Origin: Thermoplasmata archaeon
Lineage (GTDB): Archaea > Thermoplasmatota > Thermoplasmata > Methanomassiliicoccales > Methanomethylophilaceae
NCBI GenBank assembly: GCA_015063165.1
Contig: SUSZ01000005.1
Location: forward strand, 1 to 64,000
Direction of reading: 5' to 3'
DNA length: 64,000 nucleotides
Position numbers and translations under genes: made by a program. The notes beneath the pieces are model-generated. The model was not told the DNA's origin, searched no databases, and saw only the letters and a program-made list of their open reading frames with translations. Position 1 is the stretch's first letter; each line of letters opens with the position of its first letter. Below are positions 53,238 to 62,046 of the stretch, one piece after another.

Positions 53238-54620
53238 ATGAAGCGGCTCAATCAGATCGTCTGGTACCTGGGGTATTTGATATCGATCATTCCGGTGTGC
53301 ATGATAGTCATCTACAGCTTCGGCGCCGATATCCTGGTGTACATCCCTCTTGTGATAGGCATCGTAGGGACCCTGGTCCTGGTGGCTGTCGGCAACGGAG
53401 GCGACCTGAACATGGCCCCTCCGCCTGTCACGGACTATCCTGTGCCGTTCATCGGTCTGAGCAAGATCGGCGGGAGCCAGGTGTACTATCTGGCCAAGAA
53501 CGGGTTCATGATGTTCGTGGTGCCATTCGGCGCTGTCAGCGCTCCGATCCTCGCGGTCCTCATAGCGCTCATCACCATTCCGATCGGGCTGGTCATGTTC
53601 ATAATGGCCGCCTGCCTGATACCATATCTCGCCGTCGTGGACGCGCTGTACCTTGCGACGCTGTTCCTTGCCAAGGTTATCGACAGGCACCAGTACAGCG
53701 TCAACACCTCCAGGTTCGTCTGTCCGGAGTGCGGGAAGAAGTCCTACCGTCCTGTGTACGATGTCGAGGGCAGGATGATCCAAGGCTTATGCCCCACAAA
53801 CAAGGGGATATTCAGCCAGGAGATGGAGGTCCGCAGCGTCCCGTGCTTCGGATCCAAGGGCGGAAGGAAGAAGCTCAATCAGTACTGTCCCGACTGCAAG
53901 GCCACCGTGGAGACCGAGGAAGGAAGGTCGTTCGTCGTGAGCATGGCAGGAGCCAAGTCCTCCGGCAAGACCAGCTTCTCTTTCTCCGTCCTGGGCGAGT
54001 TCATGTCCACCAACGGGAACCACAAGGCCTCCAGCGAGAATTTCTACTTCTCCAGGGACGACGGCCTGCTCGACGACTACCGCAGAGGCATCTGCAATCC
54101 TACTCCGCTGAGCTACAACACGCCCCACATCCTGACATTCGAGGCCGGCCGTTTCGTCACCAAGAGGCACATCTTCATGTGCGACGTGAGCGGAGGCTTC
54201 TTCTCCAGCGACTACAGCACCGACATCCAGCCTCAGTACGAGTACAACGACGCGATAGTGTTCACCCTGGACCCTACATGCTACAACGCCCAGGACGTCG
54301 CGTACGCGGCCTATGTGGGATTCATGGAGAAGTACCGCCTCTACAACAAGATGGACGCCTCCAAGAAGATCACCGTCCCTATCGCCGTGGTAGCAACCCG
54401 CGCAGACAAGCCGGGATCCTTCGGGAACCTGGTCGGAGCCGAGCTCAGGGAGAAGATGGTCGAGGAGGGCTACTTCCCTCTGATAAACATGATCGAGAAG
54501 GACTTCCTGGCGGTGACGTTCTATTCCTGCGACGTGTCCAAGGAGGGAACGGCCTCGGAGATAATGAAGCATCTCAGTGATGCCACGGCCTACAAGATCG
54601 GGCCTCTCTTCAAAGAATGA
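53238..54620 (+). CDS. Membrane-anchored zinc-ribbon GTPase (DO-GTPase/TRAFAC-like)
   Basis: 460 aa. Four membrane helices occur in the first 155 residues (YLGYLISIIPVCMIVIYSF, YIPLVIGIVGTLVLVAV, MMFVVPFGAVSAPILAVLIAL and the following pair). Then come two CxxC zinc sites (CPECGKKSY ... CPDCKATVE), then a P-loop NTPase domain with Walker A AGAKSSGKTS (about residue 235), the FMCDVSGGFF strand and a TRAD guanine-specificity motif (VVATRADKPG). This matches the double-GTPase-type families found beside GAP1 in bacteria. Likely a membrane sensor/switch. Convergent with the short Hsp70, and presumed part of the same system as the genes after 56428. Confidence 0.75.
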   Translation: MKRLNQIVWYLGYLISIIPVCMIVIYSFGADILVYIPLVIGIVGTLVLVAVGNGGDLNMAPPPVTDYPVPFIGLSKIGGSQVYYLAKNGFMMFVVPFGAVSAPILAVLIALITIPIGLVMFIMAACLIPYLAVVDALYLATLFLAKVIDRHQYSVNTSRFVCPECGKKSYRPVYDVEGRMIQGLCPTNKGIFSQEMEVRSVPCFGSKGGRKKLNQYCPDCKATVETEEGRSFVVSMAGAKSSGKTSFSFSVLGEFMSTNGNHKASSENFYFSRDDGLLDDYRRGICNPTPLSYNTPHILTFEAGRFVTKRHIFMCDVSGGFFSSDYSTDIQPQYEYNDAIVFTLDPTCYNAQDVAYAAYVGFMEKYRLYNKMDASKKITVPIAVVATRADKPGSFGNLVGAELREKMVEEGYFPLINMIEKDFLAVTFYSCDVSKEGTASEIMKHLSDATAYKIGPLFKE

Positions 54621-54623
54621 ATG

Positions 54624-54654
54624 GGGCCGGAGGGGGCAGATTCCCCCTCGGCCA
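54624..54654. terminator. Hairpin between convergent GTPase and Hsp70 genes
   Basis: GGCCGGAGGGGG ... CCCCCTCGGCC stem lies immediately after the GTPase stop and before the Hsp70 stop. Followed by AAGTTTTC on the plus strand. Confidence 0.45.
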
Positions 54655-54661
54655 GAAGTTT

Positions 54662-56242
54662 TCATCCGACCAGATATCTTCTGGCGTTGCGGATCTGGTC
54701 GTCGTTCAGCAGACCCTTGGCGGAGAGCGTGTGGCTCTTCGTGATGTCCCTGAACGTGCAGGTGCATATGATGTCGGCCTTGTCGTTGGCCTCGATGGAG
54801 ACCTGGACGGGCTCCCCTGCGCGGCTGTCCGAGGGGATGTCCACGATGAAGGACCCGACCTCCTCGCACTCCTCCTCGGCGACCTCGAGGTTCTCGTCGC
54901 TCTCCTCGAACTCGCTCTGGAAGATCACCACTCCGAGGGCGGTCTGTCCGTCCTTGTGGACGTAGTACTCCCCCTTGTTGGCGATCGGCAGGGTGCGGTT
55001 CTTGAAGATGATGTTGGAGATGAGGTACTTTTGCTGGCTCTCGTCCCAGACTTTGACCCCCATGGTGTGGGAGAGGACCTTCTCGATCTCGATGTCCCCG
55101 ATCTTGGGGGCGAACTTGGACAGCTTCGCGTCGGCCTCTCCGACAGGCTGGCCGTCGGTTCCGGTCTCGACGACGACGTCGCGGGTGTTCTGATAGATGG
55201 CGGCTCCGGTGGCGATGGCCAGATCGGGGTCGTGGAGAAGGATCTTGGACTCGCAGGAAGGGTACGTGGCGATGAGCCCGGCCTTGACCTGGGGCATGCG
55301 GGAGGACCCTCCGACCATGACGAAGTCGTCGATGTCGTCGATGGTGAGCTTGGCGCTCTCGAGGGCGCTGTCGATCTTCATCATGGTGGCCTGGAGCTCA
55401 CCGGCGGTGGCCGCTTCGAACTCCTCGCGGGTGACCGTGTATCTGACGGTGGAGGTTCCGATGCGGATTCCTCCCTTGACCTCCTTCAGGGTGCTCAGGG
55501 AGATCTTCTGGCCCTCCGCCTTGGACTTGATGTCGGCGATGACGTCCTTGTCGGCCTCGAGCTCCTCCATGGTGATGTTGGCCTGCTCGCATATCTTGTC
55601 CTTGATGATCTGGATGAGGGCCGCGTCCCAGTCCTTTCCTCCCAGGTTGCAGTCTCCGTCCGTGGAGAGCACTTTGAACCTGTTGTTGTCGATGCTCATG
55701 ATGGTGACGTCGAAGGTTCCTCCTCCGAGGTCGTAGACAAGGATGTTCTTCTTTCCGGTGCTCTTGAGGCCGTAGGAGATCGCTGCCGCGGTGGGTTCCT
55801 CGATGATGTTGACCTCCTCGAACCCGGCGATGAGTCCAGCCTGGCGGGTGGCCTCCCTCTCTTTTGGTCCGAAGTAGGCGGGACAGGTGATGGTGGCGCT
55901 TTTCAGCTCCGCGTCGGGGTATTTCTCGATGAAGTCGTCGACCAGCTTGCGGACGATCCTGGCGGACAGCTCGATAGGCCCGTATTCCACTCCGCCGATG
56001 TTTATGCGCCAGGTGTCTGCCTCGCTCATGTTCCTCTTGACCGCTTCCACGGTGATCTCCGCGAAAGGGGCCTGGTCCTTGGCGGTCTCTCCGACGCAGA
56101 ACTCTCCGTTGTCGTAGGTGATGACCGATGGAGTGGTGTCATGCTCCTGGTTGTTCTTCACCACGATCGGAGTGCCGGTCGCGTTCATGATCGAAAGGCA
56201 GGAATACGTAGTTCCCAGATCGATGCCTATGTCGTATATCAT
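54662..56242 (-). CDS. Divergent short Hsp70 (DnaK-like) protein
   Basis: 526 aa. A complete Hsp70 nucleotide-binding domain (IGIDLGTTYSCLSIM, EPTAAAISYGLKS, YDLGGGTFDVTIM, VGGSSRMPQ) is followed by a beta substrate-binding domain. It lacks most of the helical lid and the acidic tail of the canonical DnaK at 41276 (621 aa). It stands alone on the minus strand, between and facing the two GTPase genes. A dedicated chaperone or signalling ATPase of this cluster is likely; housekeeping DnaK is encoded elsewhere. Confidence 0.88.
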   Translation of the reverse strand: MIYDIGIDLGTTYSCLSIMNATGTPIVVKNNQEHDTTPSVITYDNGEFCVGETAKDQAPFAEITVEAVKRNMSEADTWRINIGGVEYGPIELSARIVRKLVDDFIEKYPDAELKSATITCPAYFGPKEREATRQAGLIAGFEEVNIIEEPTAAAISYGLKSTGKKNILVYDLGGGTFDVTIMSIDNNRFKVLSTDGDCNLGGKDWDAALIQIIKDKICEQANITMEELEADKDVIADIKSKAEGQKISLSTLKEVKGGIRIGTSTVRYTVTREEFEAATAGELQATMMKIDSALESAKLTIDDIDDFVMVGGSSRMPQVKAGLIATYPSCESKILLHDPDLAIATGAAIYQNTRDVVVETGTDGQPVGEADAKLSKFAPKIGDIEIEKVLSHTMGVKVWDESQQKYLISNIIFKNRTLPIANKGEYYVHKDGQTALGVVIFQSEFEESDENLEVAEEECEEVGSFIVDIPSDSRAGEPVQVSIEANDKADIICTCTFRDITKSHTLSAKGLLNDDQIRNARRYLVG

Positions 56243-56427
56243 GTCGAATCCCCTGGTTCATTTGAGTAAAACGACCCGATTCCGCATGATTTACTTATCA
56301 TAAAGCGGTTTCGGAACGCTATCATGTTCGTAATGTGGGCATGTCCTGCCACCTGTCTGTTGCTCTTGTCCTATGGTGTTTTTCCTTGACAACATTAGTA
56401 AAATAATCGGAAAATGATAAGGGGTGC

Positions 56428-57636
56428 ATGGCCTTCATCTGTCCGTACTGTTTCGAGTCGATAGGAAGGATAGACGACGTGCATTACATGTGCACGGACG
56501 TCGGGCATAACAGCAGGTCAATCCTCGAGGAAGATCCCGAATACGCGAGCTACCGCGGTCTCGAGACGTACACTCGCACCACCCATGTCGTCAGGGATTA
56601 CAACAGGAGGGACCCCAGATGCGACGTGTGCGGTTCCCGTCTCTCGAGGATGCTGTGCCCGGTGTGCCACAACACGCTCCCGTACGGGATAGACAAGTGG
56701 GACCTGAACTTCTTCGCGATATTAGGGCCTCGTGCCGTCGGAAAATCGCATTACATAGGCGTGCTGATCAAGGTGCTTGAACGTATGAGCAAGGAGTTCC
56801 AGTGGTCGATCAGCCCTATAGACTCCAAGGTCAACGACCTGTACAACAAGAAGTACGCCAATTCGTTGTTCAACAAGAAGAAGGGCATAGACCCTACCCG
56901 CCGTGTGACGCTGGACATCTACGAGCCCCTGGCGTACACGATCAAGGCCTACAACGGGAAGGTGGCGGGCCTGTTCTTCGTGGACACGGCAGGAGAGGAC
57001 GTCTCCGCCGACGATTACGCCTACACGATCCAGAAGTACATCGCGAACTCGTCCGGAATCATATTCCTGGTGGATCCGCTGCAGTTCGACTACGTCAAGG
57101 ACAGGATAGGGGCCAGGGACAGCAACAGGGCGAACTACACCCATACTCTTTCGGTCATAAGCCAGGTCTACCGCGCTGGGAAGGGGATGAGCATCAACAA
57201 GAAGATCGGAATCCCCCTGGCAGTCGTGGTCACCAAGTGCGACGTCCTCATCAAGGAGCCCACCAACGAGATGGAGGAGGAGGTCTTCCTCGGGTCGGAC
57301 TCAGCGATCAACAACCCCCGCAAGTACGGCGTGTTCGACGAGGAGAACAGCCAGCAGATAAGCGCGGAGATAGAGGCCTTCCTGGACCGCGTGAGCGAGG
57401 GGCAGTTCCCCCAGGCCGTCAAGAACGATTTCAAGGATTACAGGTACTTCGCCGTGTCCGCTTTGGGATCCGAGCCGGACGCCAGCGGGAGCATCAGCGG
57501 AGTGTCCCCGATAAGGGTCGAGGACCCGATGCTCTGGCTGATGGAGAGGGAGACCGCGGTTATCAAGGCTCAGAACACCCAGGAGTCGGTAAAGAAATCC
57601 TTCGGCGGATTCTTCAGGAGGCGTTTCGGTGTCTGA
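56428..57636 (+). CDS. Zinc-ribbon GTPase (DO-GTPase-like)
   Basis: 402 aa, no membrane helices. N-terminal zinc ribbons (CPYCFESIG ... C and CDVCGSRLSRMLCPVCH) are followed by a P-loop GTPase: Walker A GPRAVGKSHY (about residue 108), G3 VDTAGEDVSADDY (about residue 189) and G4 VTKCDVL. The C-terminus is basic (GGFFRRRFGV). The zinc ribbon plus GTPase layout is that of the GTPases paired with GAP1 proteins. It overlaps the GAP1 gene by eight bases, so the two are coupled. Confidence 0.82.
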   Translation: MAFICPYCFESIGRIDDVHYMCTDVGHNSRSILEEDPEYASYRGLETYTRTTHVVRDYNRRDPRCDVCGSRLSRMLCPVCHNTLPYGIDKWDLNFFAILGPRAVGKSHYIGVLIKVLERMSKEFQWSISPIDSKVNDLYNKKYANSLFNKKKGIDPTRRVTLDIYEPLAYTIKAYNGKVAGLFFVDTAGEDVSADDYAYTIQKYIANSSGIIFLVDPLQFDYVKDRIGARDSNRANYTHTLSVISQVYRAGKGMSINKKIGIPLAVVVTKCDVLIKEPTNEMEEEVFLGSDSAINNPRKYGVFDEENSQQISAEIEAFLDRVSEGQFPQAVKNDFKDYRYFAVSALGSEPDASGSISGVSPIRVEDPMLWLMERETAVIKAQNTQESVKKSFGGFFRRRFGV

Positions 57637-60010
57637 GCAGCTCGTCTACACCCTCTGCAGGAGCGGGGTCGGGGTGGTGGCCGGATACGGGGTGTATTCC
57701 GCCTCCGCAGGCATGGCGACCTCGGACAGGACAGAGATAGAGTCCAGGTACAGCACATACATCGCCCCCGAATCCATACCGGTCTCCGGAGGCGACGACC
57801 CAAACATCGCGAAGATGCCCCGCAGCCTCGGGTTCTCCAAGCTCGCTTCGGGTCACGAATGCATCACCCACCAGCTGTACACCGGAGCCGACTACGACAA
57901 TCCTTCCAGGATGGGCAACTACATCTCGCATTCGATAGTCGACCCTTGCTTCGGCTTCTATCCTATCGAGGCCCAGGGATTCGACGGATTCTGCCTGGAC
58001 ATGCGCTACGACGAGATGGACTGCGATGTGGCTCCTCCGGTCTAGCCGGCTGTGGAGGTCGCCTGTCCTCCAATTATGGGCCGCGTCAAGGCGTTCGTAG
58101 GAAGCCACGACAAGATCTTCCTCCGCGAGCTGGCCTACAGGATTCTCGATTCAATGGACGACAAGCTGAAGAAGGTGTTCGTCGCGGAGAAGTACGACAA
58201 CGCCGACTGGATGGCCGCAGCGACACTCCTGTTCCCGCTGGAGATGTCCAAGCAGGTGTCGTTCGTGACGTACACCGGAAGCCCGGACAGATGCTTCCAG
58301 AAGCTCGCAGGGCTGTTCGATACTGACGACCTCACGCCGACGGTCTCGCTGTTCGCCATATCCGTCAGGGATCCCAAGGAGTCCGCCAGGGACGAGCTGT
58401 TCGACTCCTATGTGGACAACGCCTATTCCGAAGGCTCCGACAGACAGGCGTTCTTCGACTTCCTGTCAAGGGTCGGATGGAAGGATATCGGGAAAGGGGT
58501 CATCGACGCGTACCACATGTTCGCTGTATGCGAGAAAGGTGTCGTCCCTCCGGAATCGGCCCGTCTGAGATGTCTGGACGCTCTGAAGCAGACTATGGTC
58601 TCCGCAAAGGACGATGACATCGCATCGGTGTATAATGTCGTCAAAGACCGCATGGACCCCGCCATGGCCGACTTTTTCGGCAGCGTGGCCGTGCCCAGGA
58701 TGAAGGACAGGACGACCGCCGAAAGGATACTGGCGGAGGTGACGGCATACACGCTGGAACCGTCACGCAGCCTCGGCGTGGGATCCGAGGTCGTCGAGAA
58801 TTACAGCAGATACAAGGATCCCGTTCTGAGATGCGTGGACCTGGGCGCCTTGGACCTCATCGACTATCCGGCAGCTAGGTATTACTGTTACAAGGCGTGG
58901 TCCGAGTCCAAGGATTCCAAGATGGCGGACATCATCTCGGGATACGGCCCTCTGGATGACCTGTTCATAGACGCTTCCTGCAGCGACGGCAGATCCTGCA
59001 TAGAGGCTCTGGACAAGCTATGCCCGCTATCGGATGCCGCCAAGGGAAGCATCAAGGACGGCATAGTGTCGCGTGCCGGAAGCCTTCCCAGCGCTCTTCT
59101 GAACGACGTGTACGGATTCGGATTGACCGAAGACAAGGAACTGGCCGATCGTCTTTCCGAGGCGGTCTCGCAGAGGGACGACCGCCAGGCGATGGAGAGG
59201 TCGTTCGTGGACGTCGCGATAGAGAAGGGCGACAACACCGCCGCCACATCGCTGGCCAAGAAGATCGCGGACTCGTGCATGGAGAGCAACGGGGACATAG
59301 CCTCGACCATACGCTTCATAGGCCAGAGGGCCTCCTCTCTCGATTGGAAGTGCTCGGCCAGCCTGATCACCGCTCTTTCCAAATCCATCGATTTCACCGG
59401 GTTCGGCCCGCTGCCCGCTGTCAGGGAAGCTCTGGCCGCTTTCCCCGACATGGAGGGAATGGTCACCTCCGAAGAGGCTTCCCGCATACGCCTTCTCGAC
59501 ATGGCTGACAGGGTGACCAAGGATAGCACCATGGTCGACCCTATGGACGTATCGTCTTTGAGTGCCGAAGACAGGGAAGCGTTCGTGAAGCTCTGCATGG
59601 GAAAGACGATTCCAAGGAAGGGAGGGGACAAGTGGGTCTCCGACCGCTTGAAGCTGTTCTCCGGATGTCCGGAAGAGGCCGCCAGACGTATGGGGACTAT
59701 AGTCTCCCAATCGGTGCTGGACAAGCTGGACGCCGAGATGGTCGCCGCGTTCATCGTCTCCGCGAAAGAGAACGGGGCGTCGGACGAATCCGTCTACGCC
59801 AATCTCAAGCTGGACGGCAAGCAGGCTTCCAAGGTGAGGAAGCTCTTGAAGGACGACATCTTGGAAGCGTTCAACAGCCACTTCAAGGAGGGGGACGCTG
59901 GCTCCCACAAGGGCCTGTTCTCCAAGCCGTCGGAGGAATCGGAAAAGAAAGATGACAAGCCCGAGAGCAAGCCCAAGAAAGGAGGGCTTCTTGGGCTCTT
60001 CAGGAGGTGA
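57629..60010 (+). CDS. GAP1-like GTPase-associated protein with in-frame UAG
   Basis: One open frame of 794 codons interrupted only by TAG at 58043-58045 (codon 139). The first part (MSEQLVYTLCRSGVGVVAGYG ... YTGADYDNPSRMGNYISHSI) matches the N-terminal domain of GTPase-associated protein 1 (GAP1-N). The second part (FLRELAYRILDSMDD, LLFPLEMSKQVSFVTYTG) continues the GAP1 middle region, then long helical sequence and a Lys-rich tail. The upstream frame has no other break. A 6-bp stem-loop (TGGAGG/CCTCCA) starts eight bases after the UAG. Readings: pyrrolysine insertion or UAG readthrough; a split gene restarting at GTG 58052 or ATG 58076; or a recent nonsense mutation. Confidence 0.7.
58053..58072 (+). 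promoter_or_regulatory. Stem-loop just downstream of the in-frame UAG
   Basis: TGGAGG and CCTCCA pair around an 8-nt loop, beginning eight bases after the UAG codon. CCGG/CCGG also flanks the UAG itself. Stem-loops after in-frame UAG have been discussed as pyrrolysine-insertion aids but are not strictly required. Alternatively GGAGG could serve as a ribosome binding site for restart at ATG 58076. Confidence 0.35.
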
Positions 60011-60014
60011 CGCC

Positions 60015-62042
60015 ATGAAGGTAGGGATAGACCTGGGTACGACATATTCGGCCGTCGCATACGTCAACAAGGACGGCCAGCCCGAGATAATCGAGAACGA
60101 GTTCGACGAGGAGACCACCCCCTCCATTGTGGCGTTCTGCGACGGCGATATCGTGGTGGGACGCGAGGCCAGGGAGCTCCAGGCCGCCGGGCTCAGCTCC
60201 GTCGTCTCCTCCTTCAAGAGGAACATGGGGGACCCCGAGTACTTCTACGAGTACGACGGCAAGAAGTACAGCGCCACCGACCTCTCCGCGATACTCCTCA
60301 AGCATATGAAGGAGGTGGCGGAGCAGCGCATGGGACAGACGGTCGATTCCGCGGTCATCACCGTTCCCGCCTACTTCAACGATCTCCAGAAGATAGCGAC
60401 CATGGAAGCCGGACGCGCCGCCGGGCTGAACGTGGAGATGCTGGTGCACGAGCCTACCGCCGCATCCGTGTGCTACGGGATGAAGAACTCCAAGAACAGT
60501 ACCATGATGACATACGACCTGGGCGGAGGGACCTTCGACATCACCATCCTCCGCATCACGGACGGATCCATAGAGGTCGTAGGAACCCTAGGCGACCCCA
60601 ACCTGGGAGGAAAGGACTGGGACGAGGTCGTCAAGGAGATCCTGGCCGACCAGTTCATGGACGAGTTCTCGATAGACCTTCACAACGACGACGAGTTCGT
60701 CACGAAGTTCTCCGTCGAGGCAGAGAAGATCAAGAAGATGCTGTCGTTCAACTCCCCCATCCGCGTTCCGCTCAGGTTCTCCGGGAAGAGCATGGTCGCC
60801 GTCGTGACCAGGGAGGACTTCGAGTTCAGGTCCTCCGGTCTGGTGGATTCCACCGTCCAGATGTGCGAGCAGCTCCTGAGCGACCTGTCGATGACCTGGA
60901 GCGACCTCTCCGACGTGATCCTGGTGGGCGGTTCCACCCGCCTTCCTGCTATCAGAGAAGCCCTGAAAGCCTCCGGAGTCAACCTGATAATCAACGAGGA
61001 CACCGACACCGCCGTGGCCAAGGGAGCGGCTCTGCTGGCGACCTCGGACGAGGGACGCATATCCAAGAGGAAGCCCGGGGAGGTGGACACCCGCATCATG
61101 AAGGTCAGCGACGCGATAGCGCACAGCCTGGGCGCCCTCGCCGAGGATTCCTCCGGGACCCGTTACATCAACGACGTCATCATCCCCCGCTCGTCCAAGA
61201 TCCCGGCGGTCGAGAAGCGCCCGTTCGAGATCAGGAAGGGGAACTTCACCGAGAAGATAGACATCTACACGCTTCAGGGGGAGAGCAAGCATCCCCTGGA
61301 ATGCACCGTCTTGAAGATGGTCACCGCCGAAGGGATAGAGAACGACGGCAGAGGGGTCAAGATCGAGATCGAGTACTCCTACGACAGGAGCGGCATGGTC
61401 AACGTCCAGGCCTTCCAGGACGGAAAGCCGCTGACCATGGTCAAGGGGGAGGTCCCCGAGGACGTCTCGTGGATGGGGAAGCCGATAGAGAGGCAGAAGA
61501 TGGAGTCAGTCCCGGTGTATGTCATCCTGTCCATGGACCTCTCCGGCAGCATGTGCGGCAAGCCTATCAAGAACGCCACCAAGGCCGCCCACGACTTCGT
61601 GAGCATGCTCCCCAACGCGAGGTTCGCGGTCATAGGCTACGCCAACAAGACCAAGGTCCTCTGCACCGACAAGAGCGCCAAGGAGGTCGGACGCTACATC
61701 GACGCCCTCCAGGACACCGAGGTCGGAGGAGGGAACACCGCCCATCCGTTCGACGAGATCCTCCGCATAAGCCCTCGCGGAAAGTTCAAGGTGTTCGAGA
61801 TAACGCTCACCGACGGGATGTGGAGCTGCTGTCCCGCCGCCATTGAATCGGCCAGCAAATGCATGGATGTCGGCATCGGATGCATCGCGGTGGGATTCGG
61901 GTCCGCCGACTACAAGTTCCTGAAGAAGATCTCCTCCATGGACGAAGGCGCCCTCATGAGCAGCGTGGACGGACTGTCGGCGACGTTCTCGACCATCGCA
62001 TCCACGATCAGCACCGGCGGATTCAACAGGTTCATCAGGTGA
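60015..62042 (+). CDS. Hsp70-von Willebrand A domain fusion protein
   Basis: 675 aa. Residues 1-350 are an Hsp70 nucleotide-binding domain (VGIDLGTTYSAVAYV, EPTAASVCYGMKN, YDLGGGTFDITIL, VGGSTRLP), then a short substrate-binding-like beta domain. The C-terminal ~190 residues are a vWA domain with an intact MIDAS start DLSGSM (about residue 503), a Thr in GGGNTAHP and LTDGMW. The start is fixed by AGGAGGTGA before ATG 60015, overlapping the GAP1 stop. The vWA part likely binds a partner through a metal ion, with the Hsp70 part as ATP-driven switch. Confidence 0.88.
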   Translation: MKVGIDLGTTYSAVAYVNKDGQPEIIENEFDEETTPSIVAFCDGDIVVGREARELQAAGLSSVVSSFKRNMGDPEYFYEYDGKKYSATDLSAILLKHMKEVAEQRMGQTVDSAVITVPAYFNDLQKIATMEAGRAAGLNVEMLVHEPTAASVCYGMKNSKNSTMMTYDLGGGTFDITILRITDGSIEVVGTLGDPNLGGKDWDEVVKEILADQFMDEFSIDLHNDDEFVTKFSVEAEKIKKMLSFNSPIRVPLRFSGKSMVAVVTREDFEFRSSGLVDSTVQMCEQLLSDLSMTWSDLSDVILVGGSTRLPAIREALKASGVNLIINEDTDTAVAKGAALLATSDEGRISKRKPGEVDTRIMKVSDAIAHSLGALAEDSSGTRYINDVIIPRSSKIPAVEKRPFEIRKGNFTEKIDIYTLQGESKHPLECTVLKMVTAEGIENDGRGVKIEIEYSYDRSGMVNVQAFQDGKPLTMVKGEVPEDVSWMGKPIERQKMESVPVYVILSMDLSGSMCGKPIKNATKAAHDFVSMLPNARFAVIGYANKTKVLCTDKSAKEVGRYIDALQDTEVGGGNTAHPFDEILRISPRGKFKVFEITLTDGMWSCCPAAIESASKCMDVGIGCIAVGFGSADYKFLKKISSMDEGALMSSVDGLSATFSTIASTISTGGFNRFIR

Positions 62043-62046
62043 TCGG

